A stretch of DNA of 64,000 nt from Medicago truncatula (GCF_003473485.1 NC_053046.1:29775332-29839331), one strand, 5' to 3'; counted from the stretch's first letter, positions 21,363 through 34,486 are shown. Made by a program: numbers and translations. The notes: a model not told the origin generated them from the sequence alone.

Positions 21363-24267
21363 ATGTCTCTACCAAGGCTAGGGATAGGTGATGAGGAAAG
21401 TAAAAGCAATGTTACTTTGTTGGAAAAAAGTTTGCATTTGAATGGTTCAAAACCAAAAGAGTTCAACTACATGGGATTACCATCCTCTAATTGTTCATCA
21501 GTGGATAGTTCAGTTCCAAAAATTCAATCTTTTAAAGATGAGACCAAAAGTAATTTGAATCTTAAAGCTACTGAGCTTAGATTGGGACTTCCAGGATCAC
21601 TTTCTCCTGAAAGAGATTCATCAGATTTTTGTTTGAGAAGTTCAAAGCAGTTTGATGAAAAGCCTCTTTTTCCTTTGCACCCTCAAAAAGATGATCATCT
21701 TTTTGAATCAAAGCCTGCTGTTTTAGGTAACAAAAGAGGGTTTTCTGATGCCATGAATGTTTTTTCAGAGGTAAGTTTTTAATTCAATCAAAAGTGTATG
21801 ATGGTTTTAAACTGCGGTTCAAGCTATGCTGCGAACTTTTATATTGCAGTAAAATGCTGTTTGATGCAACCCGCTATTAAGTTGCGGACTGCAATTTAGA
21901 ACTATATGATCTATCTACTTTTTAATAAAATAATGGAAGATTGTACTAAGTATTAAAGTTCCCTCCAAATTGATTATGCAGGGGAAATTGAAGCCTAGCT
22001 CCAAAATGCTTGAGAATGTTGCCGGGCAGAAAGTGAAAGCCGATGAAATAGCAACAGTTAAGATTGGTCTTGAGAGACCTAATGGTGTTGGTGAAAGCAA
22101 ACCAGGTCTTAATGGTTCTGCAAATAATGGAAATAGCACTGCTCCTGCTAGCAAGTAAGTAGGGTGGCCGGTGGTGTGAATTGGCATTAGAGTTTACCGC
22201 AAGGTTTTAAATTTAGGACATGTTACGTTTTTTTATATTGCGAATCAAATGCTGTTGATGTCGCAGCTCAGCCTGAATCGCAGTTACTTACAAACGCGGC
22301 GACATCAAAAGCCATGATGTCGCAGCTCAGATTGCTGTCAAATAATGGCCGCGTTTCAATTTTTGTGATTTTTGAGAGTCATAGTCAAATGCAGCTTGAA
22401 TTGTGATTGTATCACGGTCATGCCACCATAAAAAATCATGATGTCGCGGCCCAGGCCGCGGTTGCAAACTTATTTTAAAAGCTTGGCTTGGCTTAACAAT
22501 GGAAATGATCTCGGAATAATGATCGATGAATCTTGTGGTGCAGGGCACAGGTTGTTGGTTGGCCTCCAATAAGATCATTTAGGAAAAATTCATTAACAAC
22601 TGCTTCAAAGAACACTGAAGAGGTTGATGGAAAATTGGGATCAGGAGGTGCAGTGTTTGTGAAGGTTAGCATGGATGGTGCTCCTTATTTAAGAAAAGTA
22701 GACTTGAAGAATTACACTGCATATTCAGAACTATCTTCTTCTCTTGAGAAGATGTTCAGCTGTTTCACCATAGGTAGGTAGGAATAGGTTATAGGTTAAT
22801 TTTGGAATAAAAGAAAAATAGTCTTTCAACGATTTGAGGCAATTTTTGTGTCTGGATCAAGTTACTGCTTATGTTGATGTGATTTCAGGTCAATGTGAAT
22901 CTCATGGAAACCAGATGCTGAATGAAACCAAGCTGAGGGATCTGCTTCATGGGTCAGAATATGTTATTACTTATGAGGATAAAGATGGTGATTGGATGCT
23001 TGTCGGTGATGTTCCCTGGGAGTAAGTTTATATACTTGGTTTTCTTTCACGCGATTAATGAAGCATATACATGGAAATGACACTGACACCGTCGACATTG
23101 GTAGTATTTTTAGAAAATAAAATAATTGAATGTTACCACATGTGTTGGTGTTGTGTCGGACACTAAACACACATTCAATCTACATAAGGATAAATACACA
23201 TCATCAACATTCTAGGTAGATAAGTTTTATACAAATGTTTAATCATATTTTATTATCTTATCACAGTGTAAACACATATTTAAACATTATAATGTGATAT
23301 TAGAAGGTAATGAAATAGTTAAACTTATGTGTAAAATTTATTTATACAGTCTGTTTATGCTGATAAAAATAATGAGTTCTTTTAAAATAATTACAGAAAT
23401 AAAAATTTTGCAGCATTGTGGTTTTAGTTTGAAATAGGTGGTCCATGTAAGTATATTAATAGAAGGTAAGAAACTGCCATTTTTGGCATTATTGAAGACT
23501 GTACAAAAGCAATAAAAGTTTGAATGATAATGGATATAAACCATACTGTACTATTTGTACTGCATTGGTGACATGTGAGTATAATCAGAACAATGTGACT
23601 TCAAATTAAAATGGACTAACAATTTAAGCCAATTCAAAACTTAGTGCTTGTTTACTGTTTAGATTAGCTGGAGTTAGACGAAATAATAGTGTGGCACAAT
23701 AATTTTGACAAAAGTTACACTTTAGAGCTTAAACAAAATCACAGTGCTGCCATGATTCCAAATTCCAAACATGCAGTCATACACTACATGAATATGTTAC
23801 ATGGGGCTTAGCCGCTTAGGAGTTTGATTATCCTGTTTTCAATTTTGCGTTTCATAGTATTTATTGCTTATTTCGTAATTAATCCAGTTGCGAATTTGAT
23901 ACGATTTTATTGAAAGGGATTAGGAAATTTCTTAGAGAGGGTCTATGTTTATAGACAGTTTTACTAACCTTGTTTACTTCACTTTGATTTTATATCTGCA
24001 CCCTGCAAACTAATTCCAACACCTAATATATCTCAACTCTTTGCAGGATGTTTATTGATACATGCAGGAGACTAAGAATCATGAAGAGCTCTGATGCCAT
24101 TGGTTTAGGTTAGTATTCCATTCATTTAACACCATCAATCTTTATTTTTGATAAAATTTTATTTATATTATACTATATGTTAGCATTTCCAATTCAAGTA
24201 CAAATTATGTGTTGTGGTCCATTTTGCAGCCCCCAGAGCAGTTGAAAAAAGTAAAAGCAGGAACTAA
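21363..24267 (+). CDS. IAA9: Aux/IAA transcriptional repressor, IAA8/IAA9 type
   Basis: Nuclear repressor that binds ARF transcription factors and is degraded when auxin links it to TIR1/AFB F-box receptors. Six coding exons: 21363-21770, 21982-22154, 22544-22773, 22889-23021, 24047-24108 and 24230-24267, all GT...AG, giving 347 residues. Domain [10 protein letters not shown] (EAR-type repression motif) is at about 70-78. Domain [19 protein letters not shown] with the GWPPIR degron is at about 195-211. Domain III ([17 protein letters not shown]) is at about 230-270. Domain IV with [20 protein letters not shown] and VPWEMF is near 290-320. The C-terminus EKSKSRN is basic. The length and the N-terminal [10 protein letters not shown] segment fit the IAA8/IAA9 group (about 320-370 aa). 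The start is the first in-frame ATG after the leader intron. All motifs are intact, so I expect a working gene. Confidence 0.93.
22200..22480. repeat. GC-rich repeat in Aux/IAA intron 2
   Basis: The intron holds a stretch much richer in CG dinucleotides than its surroundings, with repeats of ATGTCGCAGCTCAG (22258-22330) and ATGTCGCGGCCCAGG (22440). It looks like an inserted repeat. A shorter related stretch (AACTGCGGTTCAAGC...AAGTTGCGGACTGCAATTT) lies in intron 1 at about 21810-21900. Confidence 0.5.
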
Positions 24268-26160
24268 GCAGTAAGCAGTATCAATAATGGTCACACACAC
24301 TCTATCTATCTAACTGTCTATGGTGTGAAAATGTTTCAGTTTTTTTGTTTTTATTATTGTCACAATTTATATAATCCCTAAGACATTTTAGTGTGAAAGA
24401 TTCTTATATGTCCTGTTGTGAAGGATTAGTGTGTGAAACTGTGAAATATTGCATTATATATGTTTGTGGCTTTGTGTGTTGTTGAAAACAAAAAACTGTT
24501 TAACTTAATATGGAATGTAACTTTTACAGTTTCTATGACACTGTTTTTAACTTTTGTTACATGTCTATGTCATTCACCTGTTGCATATAGTAGTTAGGTG
24601 TTGGCAAGAACTGACACAAAAAAGGTTGAATTCCCATAGTTTAGAGTTGGTATAATAATTTTTATGATCACATTTTTACCCAAACAGTGGTCCCCAACTT
24701 GTAACCATTCTGAATATGGAACAAGATTCTAGTATGACACTTTGAAACGATTAAAATTAAAATAGACGAATTCATATTTTAGGCTCGATATTTTAGATTT
24801 TACAAAAAAATAAAAAAATTGCATATTTTATGATATGTTTGATCTAAATTCAATGATCATCAATGTAGGGACTGCGTCGAATTTTGTTGTAACCATATTA
24901 TTACTACAAAATGGAAAATGGTCACAAATAAAATGGAAAAATCCACGTAAATTTTATATAATAGTTTATATAATAGTGAGCGTTGAAAAGAAAGTGTTAC
25001 TAGCCGAAGTCGGAATAAAAATGTTGTGCTTGGTGATGGTTTGAGTCATTTGCATTAAACAATAGAGATACTGTGACAGTGTTGGATACGGTTGTCGGGT
25101 TGTCCAGTAGCATAGCATGTGAAGCACTGATTATTGGGTGCAGTGCAGTGCATGGATCTTCCTGCTTCATTCAACTGAACAGAAGTGGCATCATCAACAA
25201 TGCTGAGCTTTCATTGGCTCTTGTTTTTATAATGAAACATTGTTTTAAGTTCTCGACATCAAAAAAGTTCTTGCGTATAAAAGAACCTACAGATTACAGG
25301 CTACATAGCCATCCTTTTTTAGGGTTGGTTTATGCCATATAGACATGAATTTAAATTGGACATGGTGATAAGTTATAATCTGAGTTTTTTATTAATTTAA
25401 ACTAAGAAAGATATACCTACCATTAAAGATTTGGAAGAAATATTAATCTGTATTAAAATTTTAGATGGCTGGATTTTGTACTTTGACATCTCCTCCAGTC
25501 TATGCTACAGTGAATGTCCATTTTAGTCCTTTATATTTTTTTCTCGCTTCAATTTACTTTTCGAGAAAACGCACATTTATACTTTTTTTCATCTGTATAT
25601 CCTCCTTACATAACCGTAAAGATAAATAATACCTTGAAGTGACTGAGGTTTATTTAAGGAGTTAATCTCTTCTAAGTTTTAACATTTTTTTTCATACACA
25701 TTGATTAGATGTCGAACTTAAGATAAAAATAATAGAGACTCAGAATATGTAAAACTTGTGTTACATAGTGATAAAAGGAATAGACTTTATATAAGATAAT
25801 AAATATAAGAGCTTAGAAGTGATTATGTTTTTTTAAGCTAAAAATTTCTCGTTTCTTATTATGCTAAATGTGTGTCTATTTTCTTATGCTTGTTTTTTTC
25901 ACTTGGTTGTCTATGTGTTATTATCTTTGGTTGCCCGTGTATTCATGGTTCTTGCTCGATCTGTGTATAGGTGATTTTTATAATGTAGTTTCTTATATTT
26001 TTTTATGTGTATAAATGATTTTTAAATTGAAATAAAGGAAGGTTGTTTCCTTTTTCTTTTTTTTTAGGGAAAAGGAAGGCTGTTTCTTATATTGTTGTTT
26101 CCTTGTCACTGTATGCGTGTGTATGTGTGAGCAAATATAGGAAGAAGGGTACTATATCAA
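24268..26160. other. 3' flank of Aux/IAA and intergenic DNA
   Basis: The first few hundred bases are presumably the 3' UTR (no clear AATAAA chosen). Open frames at 24835-25342 on the plus strand match no family I know. No elements were recognised. Confidence 0.4.
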
Positions 26161-26169
26161 GGGAGAGAG

Positions 26170-27780
26170 ACTTTTTTTTTTTTTTGGGAATTTCTATAGA
26201 ATTTGCCTATTTTTTTTACAAGAAAAAAATGAGATATATATTAACACAACAAAAATGATCCCCTACACAGGGAGTGCTAAGGGAAGCCAGCAATAGTTAG
26301 TACAAAGGCAGCAAGGTCAAAAGGAAAGGCTGGCTGCCACGAAGTAACAAATTAATTACAAAGAAATGCCCCTTCCTCCCCATAGTGAGTCTTCAACACC
26401 CTATATCACAACCCATCTTTATCAACCAACATCCTCCAACACCATTTACCTAGTAACGACAAGTTGAACTCCCTCAGCCTCCTGACACCTTACCCTTCAT
26501 CCTCATTACTTCGACAAACAGAGTCCTAGTTCACCCAAGATATTTTCCTAAAATCCTCACCTCCCACCAGTCTTGCAATTCAAAACACGAGATGCCTCCT
26601 TCAACCACGAGTTAGTGACATTCACACCAGTTAAGATGTTATTCTGAAAATTAACTTCTAAACCAGAAACTTCTTTGAATAATAATAACATAGCTCTCAT
26701 CAATCAGATATTGGCCCAACTTTTGTCCCCAATAATTAAAGTGTCATCCGCAAATTGTAAGTGTAAAATGTGCACTAGAGTGGTCGTCCCAACCGAGTAA
26801 CCGTGAAAAGACCTGTATCAACCAAGGATCTCATTGAAACATTCAAACCCTCCGTTGCTAAAAGAAAGAGAAAGGATGACAGAGGGTCGCCTTGTCTTAA
26901 ACCTCTCTCCAATTGAAATTCATCAGTTGGGCATCCATTCACTAACACCGATGTCGTTGCTGAACCAATACATTCTAGGGTTAAATATGTTTTTGGTCCC
27001 TATAAAATTAGGACCTTTTAAGTTTAGTCAATACTTAATTTTAATAGTTATTTTAGTCCCTAAAATTTTTCTACACTCAGTATTAGTCATTCCTCAATTC
27101 AAATTTGTTTAATTTATGTTTAAACTCTTGAGTTTCTACGTCCAGATTTTGTTAATTTTATCTTTAACTTTTTTCGTTTAAAAAATTCATATTTAATTAG
27201 TTTCATGTTAAAAAAAAGTAAATTTTAGTTAATGAACTTTTCATAGTATTCTAAACTTGTCTCACAAAAATCGTACAAAAATTTAAGAGTTTAAGGATAA
27301 TTAAACAAACTTTGTTGTAACATTGACTAAAATTAGAAGTAATGTTTTTTTGTAGGGACTAAAAAATCTATTAAAATTAAGTAAGGAATAAATTTAGAAA
27401 TTCCCAATTTTATAGATTAAAAACATATTTAACCCTACATTTTAAGATCCACTTGCGTCATAAAACTGAAAATTTCATATTTTTGATAACATCATCCAAA
27501 TAATCCAAGTCCATGGAATCAAAAGCTTTTTTAAAATCTACTTTAAAAAGCGACATCTCCTTATTGAGTTTCCTTACATCATCAACCATTTCATTTGCAA
27601 TGAGGATTCCGTCTAGAATTTGTCTTCCCTTAATAAAAGCTGACTGAACATGCCATACCACACTCCCAATAACAAGGTGCAAAATGAGTAAAGACTTGAA
27701 GTGGTTTGCAAAATGAGTATAGACTGCTGAGCGGATATGCGGAACACCTTCAACTTGAACCCCATTTACCTTGATCATGG
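26170..27780 (-). pseudogene. LINE (non-LTR retrotransposon) ORF2 remnant
   Basis: Read on the minus strand, reverse-transcriptase landmarks appear in order: VQSAFIKGRQILDGILIANE, FKVDFKKAFDS (part of motif A), then after an insertion [19 protein letters not shown] and LHLQFADDTLIIGDKSWAN (the catalytic F/YADD box), then degenerate finger and C-terminal sequence. Several stops and a deletion (HFKSL is joined directly to a later segment) show it is dead. A run of T at 26171-26184 on the plus strand may be the poly(A) tail. The reading is split by the MITE at 26977-27435. Confidence 0.75.
26977..27435. mobile_element. MITE inserted in the LINE (459 bp)
   Basis: Ends AGGGTTAAATATGTTTTTGG and TTAAAAACATATTTAACCC are inverted repeats. 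Flanking octamers tacattct (26969-26976) and tacatttt (27436-27443) match at 7 of 8 positions. The interior has paired 'agtccc' and 'gggactaaa' arms. It interrupts the reverse-transcriptase reading frame of the surrounding LINE, so it is younger. Same family as the decayed copy at 12738. Confidence 0.75.
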
Positions 27781-27916
27781 AAATTGAAAGCACTAACAAA
27801 GTCTTGCGAATTTTAAAAGTATTTAAAAAAGTCTTTAAAAGACACATATTTCTTTAAAAAAGTCTTGTGAATTTTAAAAGCACTAACAATATTCATAATA
27901 GTGTGTCATCAACTTA

Positions 27917-28129
27917 ATTTAAGGTACAACAAGAAGTACGTGACACAAGAAATGAAACGGGAACAAGAAACAACATCTTCTTTGGCATAGTTTGGAAGCT
28001 CTCGGATCCTTCTTCAATGATAGACTCCAACCTTGGAAATTTGGAACAACATTTTTTAGGGGTTATGATGAGAGCAGAAGCTACCTCACGGCAATTTTGG
28101 ATGCTTCTCATTTCCATCTTCCTTGGCAT
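27917..28129 (-). CDS. Hypothetical small protein
   Basis: A minus-strand frame of about 70 residues starting MPRKMEMRSIQNCREVASAL, continuing KFPRLESIIEEGSESFQTM and ending in a hydrophobic, Cys-containing tail (MLFLVPVSFLVS). Base composition is more coding-like than the surroundings. I do not recognise it. It could be a genuine small gene, a first exon, or a truncated copy. Confidence 0.3.
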
Positions 28130-28141
28130 ATAATTAATCAA

Positions 28142-28728
28142 TAGTTGTTTGGATTAAATATCTTCTGCGTGCAACTGCATAGACTACTCTTTTAAATTAA
28201 GTATGAACGGAATGGATTACAAAACTCTCCTTCAAAAGATTTAATCACAAGTTGTAATTAATCAAATTAGAAAGGAAAAAAAGGTTTAGAGGAAAGAGCA
28301 AATGGAACTATATATTTATATTTGGAGAGTCATCGGTTGATATTAGTGATAACTTTTTTTCGTTGAAAGAATATTAGTGATAACTTGAAAATGTCTCTTT
28401 TTGGATTGAAATAGATTTCATAGCAATCACAACAACAAAGCATTTTATGATCATTTGTAAAAGGAGAGTGTTAACCGGTGAACATCGTAAAAATAGCAAA
28501 ATAACGTGTACACGTTACGTTGACTTAAAGAAACTTTTTTTTTTTTTGGGGTAGAAAGACTCAAGAAAAACGTCTCTACTAACTCTCGATTTGATAATGA
28601 AACTATACTATTAATCCTTTTGAATCATGTACTATCCTCCAATCACATTATTCCCAATGCATTGCATTGATACTGTATAATACATGAAAGAATAGAAAAG
28701 AAATAATAACAAGAAAAATTCATGTGAC
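28142..28728. other. Intergenic
   Basis: AT-rich 3' flank of the aminotransferase pseudogene; a duplicated 'gaaagaatattagtgataactt' stretch near 28340-28385. Nothing else recognised. Confidence 0.3.
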
Positions 28729-31385
28729 TCAAATTCTTGAAGGGATTATAGGAACATTGTTTAGTAAATAAGCACTTGCAGCAGCAACTCCACTTCCGAG
28801 CTGGACAGGGTAACCCACATCTTTGAGTGTCATCTCCACACCAGCAAGACAACCCAAAAGTTGCAACTGCAAATATATAACATATGAAATAATCATTTTT
28901 TTTTTATTTTTATAAATGACAATTTTGTATATTATAAATTTTTAACATTGTCTAATCATTTTTTTATTTGTACTTTGATTTGTTAAATTCATGTAATAGT
29001 ATAGATAACAACATCAACAATAGTTAGTTTAAGCTATTATGATTAAATAAAAGCTAACCTATGCTACTAGATAATTGAATAAATTAATGTCTCTATCTAA
29101 AGAAAAGCCAAAAAAATGTTTTCCTTGGACTAATATCCATGCAATATGTGACAATGATGGATGTATGAGAAATAACTAGTTTACCTCATTTAGATGGCCA
29201 ACATGTCCTATTCTGAATACTTTCCCAGCAACTTTGTTCAATCCACCTCCTAAGCTTAAATTGCATCTCTTCCATGCCCTACTAACTATTTCACCACTGT
29301 CAATGTTAGGAGGACCAACAATAGCAGTCACACTGGCACTATACCACTCACTCCTCCTTTTGGCAACAATTCTTCAATCCCCATGCCTCTACTACAAGCC
29401 TACATATAGCATAGAAGACATAGGAAATACAATAAATTCAAGTAATAGAAATAAGAATTTTTCGAGACGCGTAAAAATTACTTTGACTAGTTGATGTGGG
29501 ATGATTTCAACATATCTCTCTTACCCAGAACTAGACATCTGAAGTATGGACAAATACCTGACTCAAATACACCGAATTATGAATTATCTGGTTGCTTTGG
29601 CTAAACGCTTGTGCCTTAAAATCACATTTTCAAATCCTTCCTCAAAAACCAAGTCAAGGGCTGCTCTTAGACCATAGAGCAACTGAATGGAAGGAGTGTA
29701 TGGCCAATAAGTTCCCAAGTTGTAGCATTTCAAGTAACCATTCCAATCAAAGAAAGATCTAAGTGATGTAGCAGATTTTGAAGCCTCAATGGCTTTAGGT
29801 CCTGCACATACAATTCCCATTCCTGTAGAAAGAGAAAGAGCTTTCTGAGAGCTAGTCACTACCACGTCTACACCCCATTCATCCATGCGGAAATCAAGAG
29901 CACCAATGGAAGACACAGCATCAACAATAATGAGTGATGGGTGCTGGTACTTGTCTGAGTAAAAAAAAAACATAATGTGAGGATAGTCACTTTGTTTAAG
30001 AGAAGTAAAAAAGTGAAATTTTTTACAATAATAATTAAAACTACATGCTAGAAAACTATTGATTGGAAAAGAATGATACATAGTTTTAGACAAAAAAAAA
30101 ACTTGTCCTAAGAAAACACATTATGTCATACATGTTTTAGACAAATCATTGTGAAGTCAAACAAATGTAATGAGACCCGAAATATAGCATTTGAAATCAA
30201 TTATGTTACTTCTTATGGCAATGCAATTATGTGACACTTCATGTGCACACGATCAACAAGGTATCACAAATGCACATGATCAACCAGGTATCACAATTTA
30301 TCAACGAGATAACACAAATACATGAAAAATTTGGAATTTTCACCAATGCCAATAATCCAACGGATTTAAAACTTCTAAATAAGACTATTCCAAAAAATTC
30401 AAATATCTCTATAGATATAAACATACACAAAGTTATGATGATGACAAATATATATAACTTAATAATTGAATAACAGTCATAATTAAAACGGATTATCACC
30501 GAGGATTTTTCTCACTTTCGTCAAGTCATTTGTGACCATGTTGTTGTCTCATTATGAACAATACAAATTGCTTTTATGGTATGTGTTTTATCTGAAGCAA
30601 GTTTTGATTCTAGAGCATCAAGATCGACACCTTGACCCCATTCACTTTCTACAACATCAATCTTAAAGTTGAGGCATTTTTGTTGTTCAATCCAAAGCAA
30701 ACTGAATTGGCCAATTAAAAAATACACTACGATCCCCAAGAGACAATGTATTTGTCAATGCACTCTCCCATGCACCGATACCTGAAACAAAACAAATGAA
30801 GAGTCATAACTTAAATTATAAGTGTCGGACAACTTGATCTATAAAATTAACGAAATTTCAATATAATTCATGAAATTGAAAGTTTCAATCATACTAACGT
30901 CTTATTGACTCAAGTCTTATTGACTTTGAGTCGGTCAATAAAAATTATCCGAAATGGTTTAATGTGGTAAAGATTTTTTGATCAATAGTATTAATTTTAG
31001 ACCAAATTTTCAATTTAGTAGGATGTGTTTAAGTCATCAATGTAAAAAGGTAAAAGATCTAATCAACTAGAAAACATTCTAATGACTAAGGAAATATATT
31101 AGACTAATATCAACTAAACTATAACAATGAATTAATATATAAACAATGAACAATTTAACAAGTCCAATTATACATTACCGGTTGTGGGGATGAGAAATGG
31201 GATTCTAGAAGTAGTCTTGAAAATTTTCTTCACATCATCAAGTAAAGTTTTTGTCAATGCTGTTATTGCTGGAGTACGATGATTCTCATTGTTTCTGTTC
31301 ATTGCACGAATAACATATTCACAGGAATGTTGGTAGGCCCAGGAACAAAGAGATGGTTTCTTCCAGGTCCATAAGCAAAATCCAT
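28729..31385 (-). pseudogene. AGT1: Serine-glyoxylate aminotransferase pseudogene
   Basis: Intact members are peroxisomal PLP enzymes of photorespiration, converting serine plus glyoxylate to hydroxypyruvate plus glycine. Five exons on the minus strand: 31385-31179 (MDFAYGPGRNHLFVPGPTNI), 30781-30500 (GAWESALTNTLS, NFKIDVVESEWGQGVDLDAL), 29954-29588 (VDAVSSIGALDFRMDEWGVD, SQKALSL with the PLP lysine, TYWPYTPSIQLLYGLRAALD), 29399-29185 (VEAWGLKN, NKVAGKVFRIGHVGHLNE) and 28866-28729. The last exon is intact and ends in SRI, the peroxisomal signal of this family. Lesions: about 2 extra bases after NIP in exon 1, frame changes after LSLGD and after HNETT in exon 2, a shift and stop at KEE in exon 4, and the exon 3 donor is AT instead of GT. 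With these breaks no full protein can be made. Confidence 0.88.
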
Positions 31386-31600
31386 CTTACTTCTATGCTT
31401 CAAATCTCAATCTTCAAGCTATTTCAATTCAACCAAAATATAAAATCCATCAAAAATAAATATTTATCATATTAATTACAATGATCCTTGATATCATTAA
31501 TTGCCTTATAAGAACAATTTTATGATTTCCAAAACTAAAATTCTTTCTTGGAGAAACTTTCCTTGAAACCTCAGCTCAAATTTTTACATAATAAAAATTG
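31386..31600. other. Upstream flank of the SGAT pseudogene
   Basis: AT-rich; no promoter motif recognised. Confidence 0.3.
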
Positions 31601-31604
31601 TGGC

Positions 31605-32157
31605 TAGTGGTGTGTAGCAGCTGACCTAAAAAGTGAGATAGGGTAGCCATATGACAAATGACGGTCACCAATATTTGATTTTTTTTGGACAAATTACATA
31701 AACAATATTATAAGCTATAAATAAACTTGTATATTTCTCAACAAAAAAAAAACTTACTTTTAATATAAAATTAAATTTAACACTTAAATCTCGTGAGACA
31801 CTCATAAATCAAAATACCTAAGAACAAAAGATAGAGAACAAATATTAAAAAACCATAAAACAAGAGAAACCATAAGATAGAAGAGTGTGTTTCTTGGTAG
31901 GTAAGAAGAGAAAAAGAGTTGAAAAACGATAGGGTTTACAAAATCCTCAAAATGCCTTAAAAAAAGTTTTAAAAACAGAGTCAATTTAAAAATTTCCTAC
32001 TAAAATCAAATAGCGGCGGCCACTATTCGCTACGCCACTATAGCATCCAAAGCGTCGGCTATTTGATTACGCGCTGCTTGGACGATTAGCATTGCGGTTT
32101 ATCGCCATTATGCTACGCGTGACCGCTATAGCGTTGCTATTGGCCGCTATTGACTAC
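31605..32157. repeat. Repeat with GC-rich CGCTATTGACTAC end, copy 1
   Basis: The left part TAGTGGTGTGTAGCAGCTGACC and the right part GGCCGCTATTGACTAC resemble the repeat at 53648-54480. The right side (32010-32157) is strikingly CG-rich (GCGGCGGCCACTATTCGC, ACGCGTGACCGCTATAGCG) against the AT-rich background. No target duplication or transposase was found, so the class is open; a hAT-type non-autonomous element is a guess. Confidence 0.4.
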
Positions 32158-32159
32158 TA

Positions 32160-33870
32160 CGCGTATGACATATCACAATTTTATGTGTTACGTGGGTTCT
32201 TCATAAACTCTCTTTGAGTCTATATTTCACATAAAATCATCTACCTTGTTTCACAAAAAACTTTGATTCTTAATTTGTTTTGAGGGTTCGTCGTATTGAC
32301 CCTAATATTGTTATAAAAAAAATTGGTACAAATATTATTTTTTTTGACAATAATTAGAATTACCTGCGGTTATGGGATCCGCCAGAAATGCCCTCAGTGA
32401 AACGAAAATAGCTGGAAAATCCGCGAGTATTCCTGCGGATTAATTTCCGCATGAAAACACGTAGGAAAATAGATAGAATCTAGTAATGACATTTAAGGTG
32501 GAAAAGTTTATACTTTCTCGTTCAAAATGCCACAGCCGGTACATTGTCTAGGCTGGTCGCACATTTATTAGGTCAAACATTTATCGAGACGTAAAAGTAA
32601 TTAAAAAGTAGTGGCCTTTTTAATGCTAATAGTATAGTATTATTTATTATAATGATAATTGTATTTTTTTTTTTTGTCTATAAGATCTTTTACTTACGGC
32701 TCCTAAAAAGAAAATTGACACCGAATATACTTACGGGATGGGTGAACGCTCACGGTCTCATACATAAAGGGCATAAATTTTTGTTTAATATAAATACTTA
32801 GATGTTCATGAGATCTTTTTCTTTAGTATTATATGTCAAATAATTAGAGGGTAACAATTTTTTGTACTCGTTTGTCTTTTTATTTTACACATTTATAGAA
32901 TACAAGAAAAATATAATTTAAAAAATAGATGAAAATAAATAAGAGAATAAACAAATAATTAATTTTGTTGATATTCTGCATCTAATTTCACAGTGGTAAA
33001 TATATAATTTATAATTTTTCTATAAAATAATAGAAAGTTACAGAATCTTATGTGATTATTTATAGAAAATTAATTTGGTTATTTGAGGCATAGAAACATA
33101 ATACATATTTTTTTTATAAATTGATGTGCCTATAAGGATCACATCATGATATCATTAAAAGAAAAGTGGAGTACAAAAAAAAGGGAGGGGGACAAAACCA
33201 AACTCTCTAAATATTAGGAAAATCTATAGAATGGAAAACCTAGCCTATTTTTAACTAAGTCTTCTCTAATCAAAGGTGCAGAGGACCACCATTGAAAGCC
33301 ACATAGAAACATAATACATAAATGTAATAAGAGTTAAAACTGAGAATCTATTTGTATTTCTAACATATATAACATTTATTTTCACATGACATGCATGATC
33401 TAAAGAGTCTTATTTAATACTGAAAAATGAGAGAGATATGTATTTTATTGGTGGTTCATGCATGTAGTTGGTGTTGTTGTCTGTGATTGAATTACATGAT
33501 TTTAAAAATTATATTTAATATATAAAAAATGAGACACATATATTTTCGTTGGAAGATGTACTAGTTAACCGCGCTTGTAGTTTATGATTGTAATAAGCTC
33601 CAAAGTCATGTTTATTTCATGATCATAAGAGAAAATCATGTGTGTGTGATTTATCGAATATTCAAAAAAAATAAATTAAAGTTAATTATATATTTTTATC
33701 ATATTTAATCAATACCCAAGTTTTTATTCTTAGCTAGTCCTCAAGTTTTTAATGATGTACTTCTTTGTATTTTGACATTGATTAATAATGAAAAACTATA
33801 AGCTATTTTCTCTTCAAAAAAAAAAATCATTTAATCAATACCCCAATGACACTCTTTAACATTTTCCATA
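32160..33870. other. Intergenic, nothing recognised
   Basis: AT-rich DNA with no supported gene or element. Confidence 0.35.
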
Positions 33871-33873
33871 ATA

Positions 33874-34147
33874 CTACCTCCGTTTCTTTTTAACTATCGC
33901 TTTTTGATATTTTACACAAACCAAGACACTCAATAAATGTTACTTTTTCTTATACAATAATTTATACTTTTACTATAATAACCTTAGTCATTTAATATCT
34001 TATTTCATATATTTCTCTCTCCGCAATAAATAACTAAGGGTAATGTTGGTAAAACAACATTTATTGTTGCATTGAACTTTGAAAGTGACAGTTAAATAAA
34101 AACAAAAAATTTCTCCAAAAGTGACACTTAAAAAGGAACGGAGGGAG
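33874..34147. mobile_element. Stowaway-type MITE copy 2 (274 bp)
   Basis: Ends CTACCTCCGTTTCTTTTTAA and TTAAAAAGGAACGGAGGGAG, flanked by TA on both sides (33872-33873 and 34148-34149). It is highly similar along its length to the copy at 17477-17749, including the ACACAAACCAAGA segment. Confidence 0.85.
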
Positions 34148-34486
34148 TAATTACTTGAATGTGATCCATTCGAGTCTCTTTTTCCGTAGTCAAACCCTCT
34201 TTAGGCTTCTCTTCATGAAGGACCATTTTCTCTTGATCAAATTTGATATTAAATTTACAAGAGAAAAAACTATGATCAATATTATGACAATATACACAAA
34301 AGAGAGGTATTACAACTCAAACAAATTATAAACAAAAGAGTGGTATGTTCGCATATTCAATATTAACAACAAAATCATAACAACTATTTCTAATTTTAGC
34401 AAACAAGGGATTTGGTTTTCTTAATCTAAGTTAAAATCATGTAAAAACTAAGAAGGGATTAATTAATAGTATTATTGACTTTACTC

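Noticed and set aside
21915..22187. Minus-strand 90-residue frame under Aux/IAA exon 2
   Set aside because: Antisense shadow of a well-supported exon.
24835..25342. Two consecutive plus-strand frames that might be a small gene
   Set aside because: No recognisable domain and no consistent splice junctions joining them.
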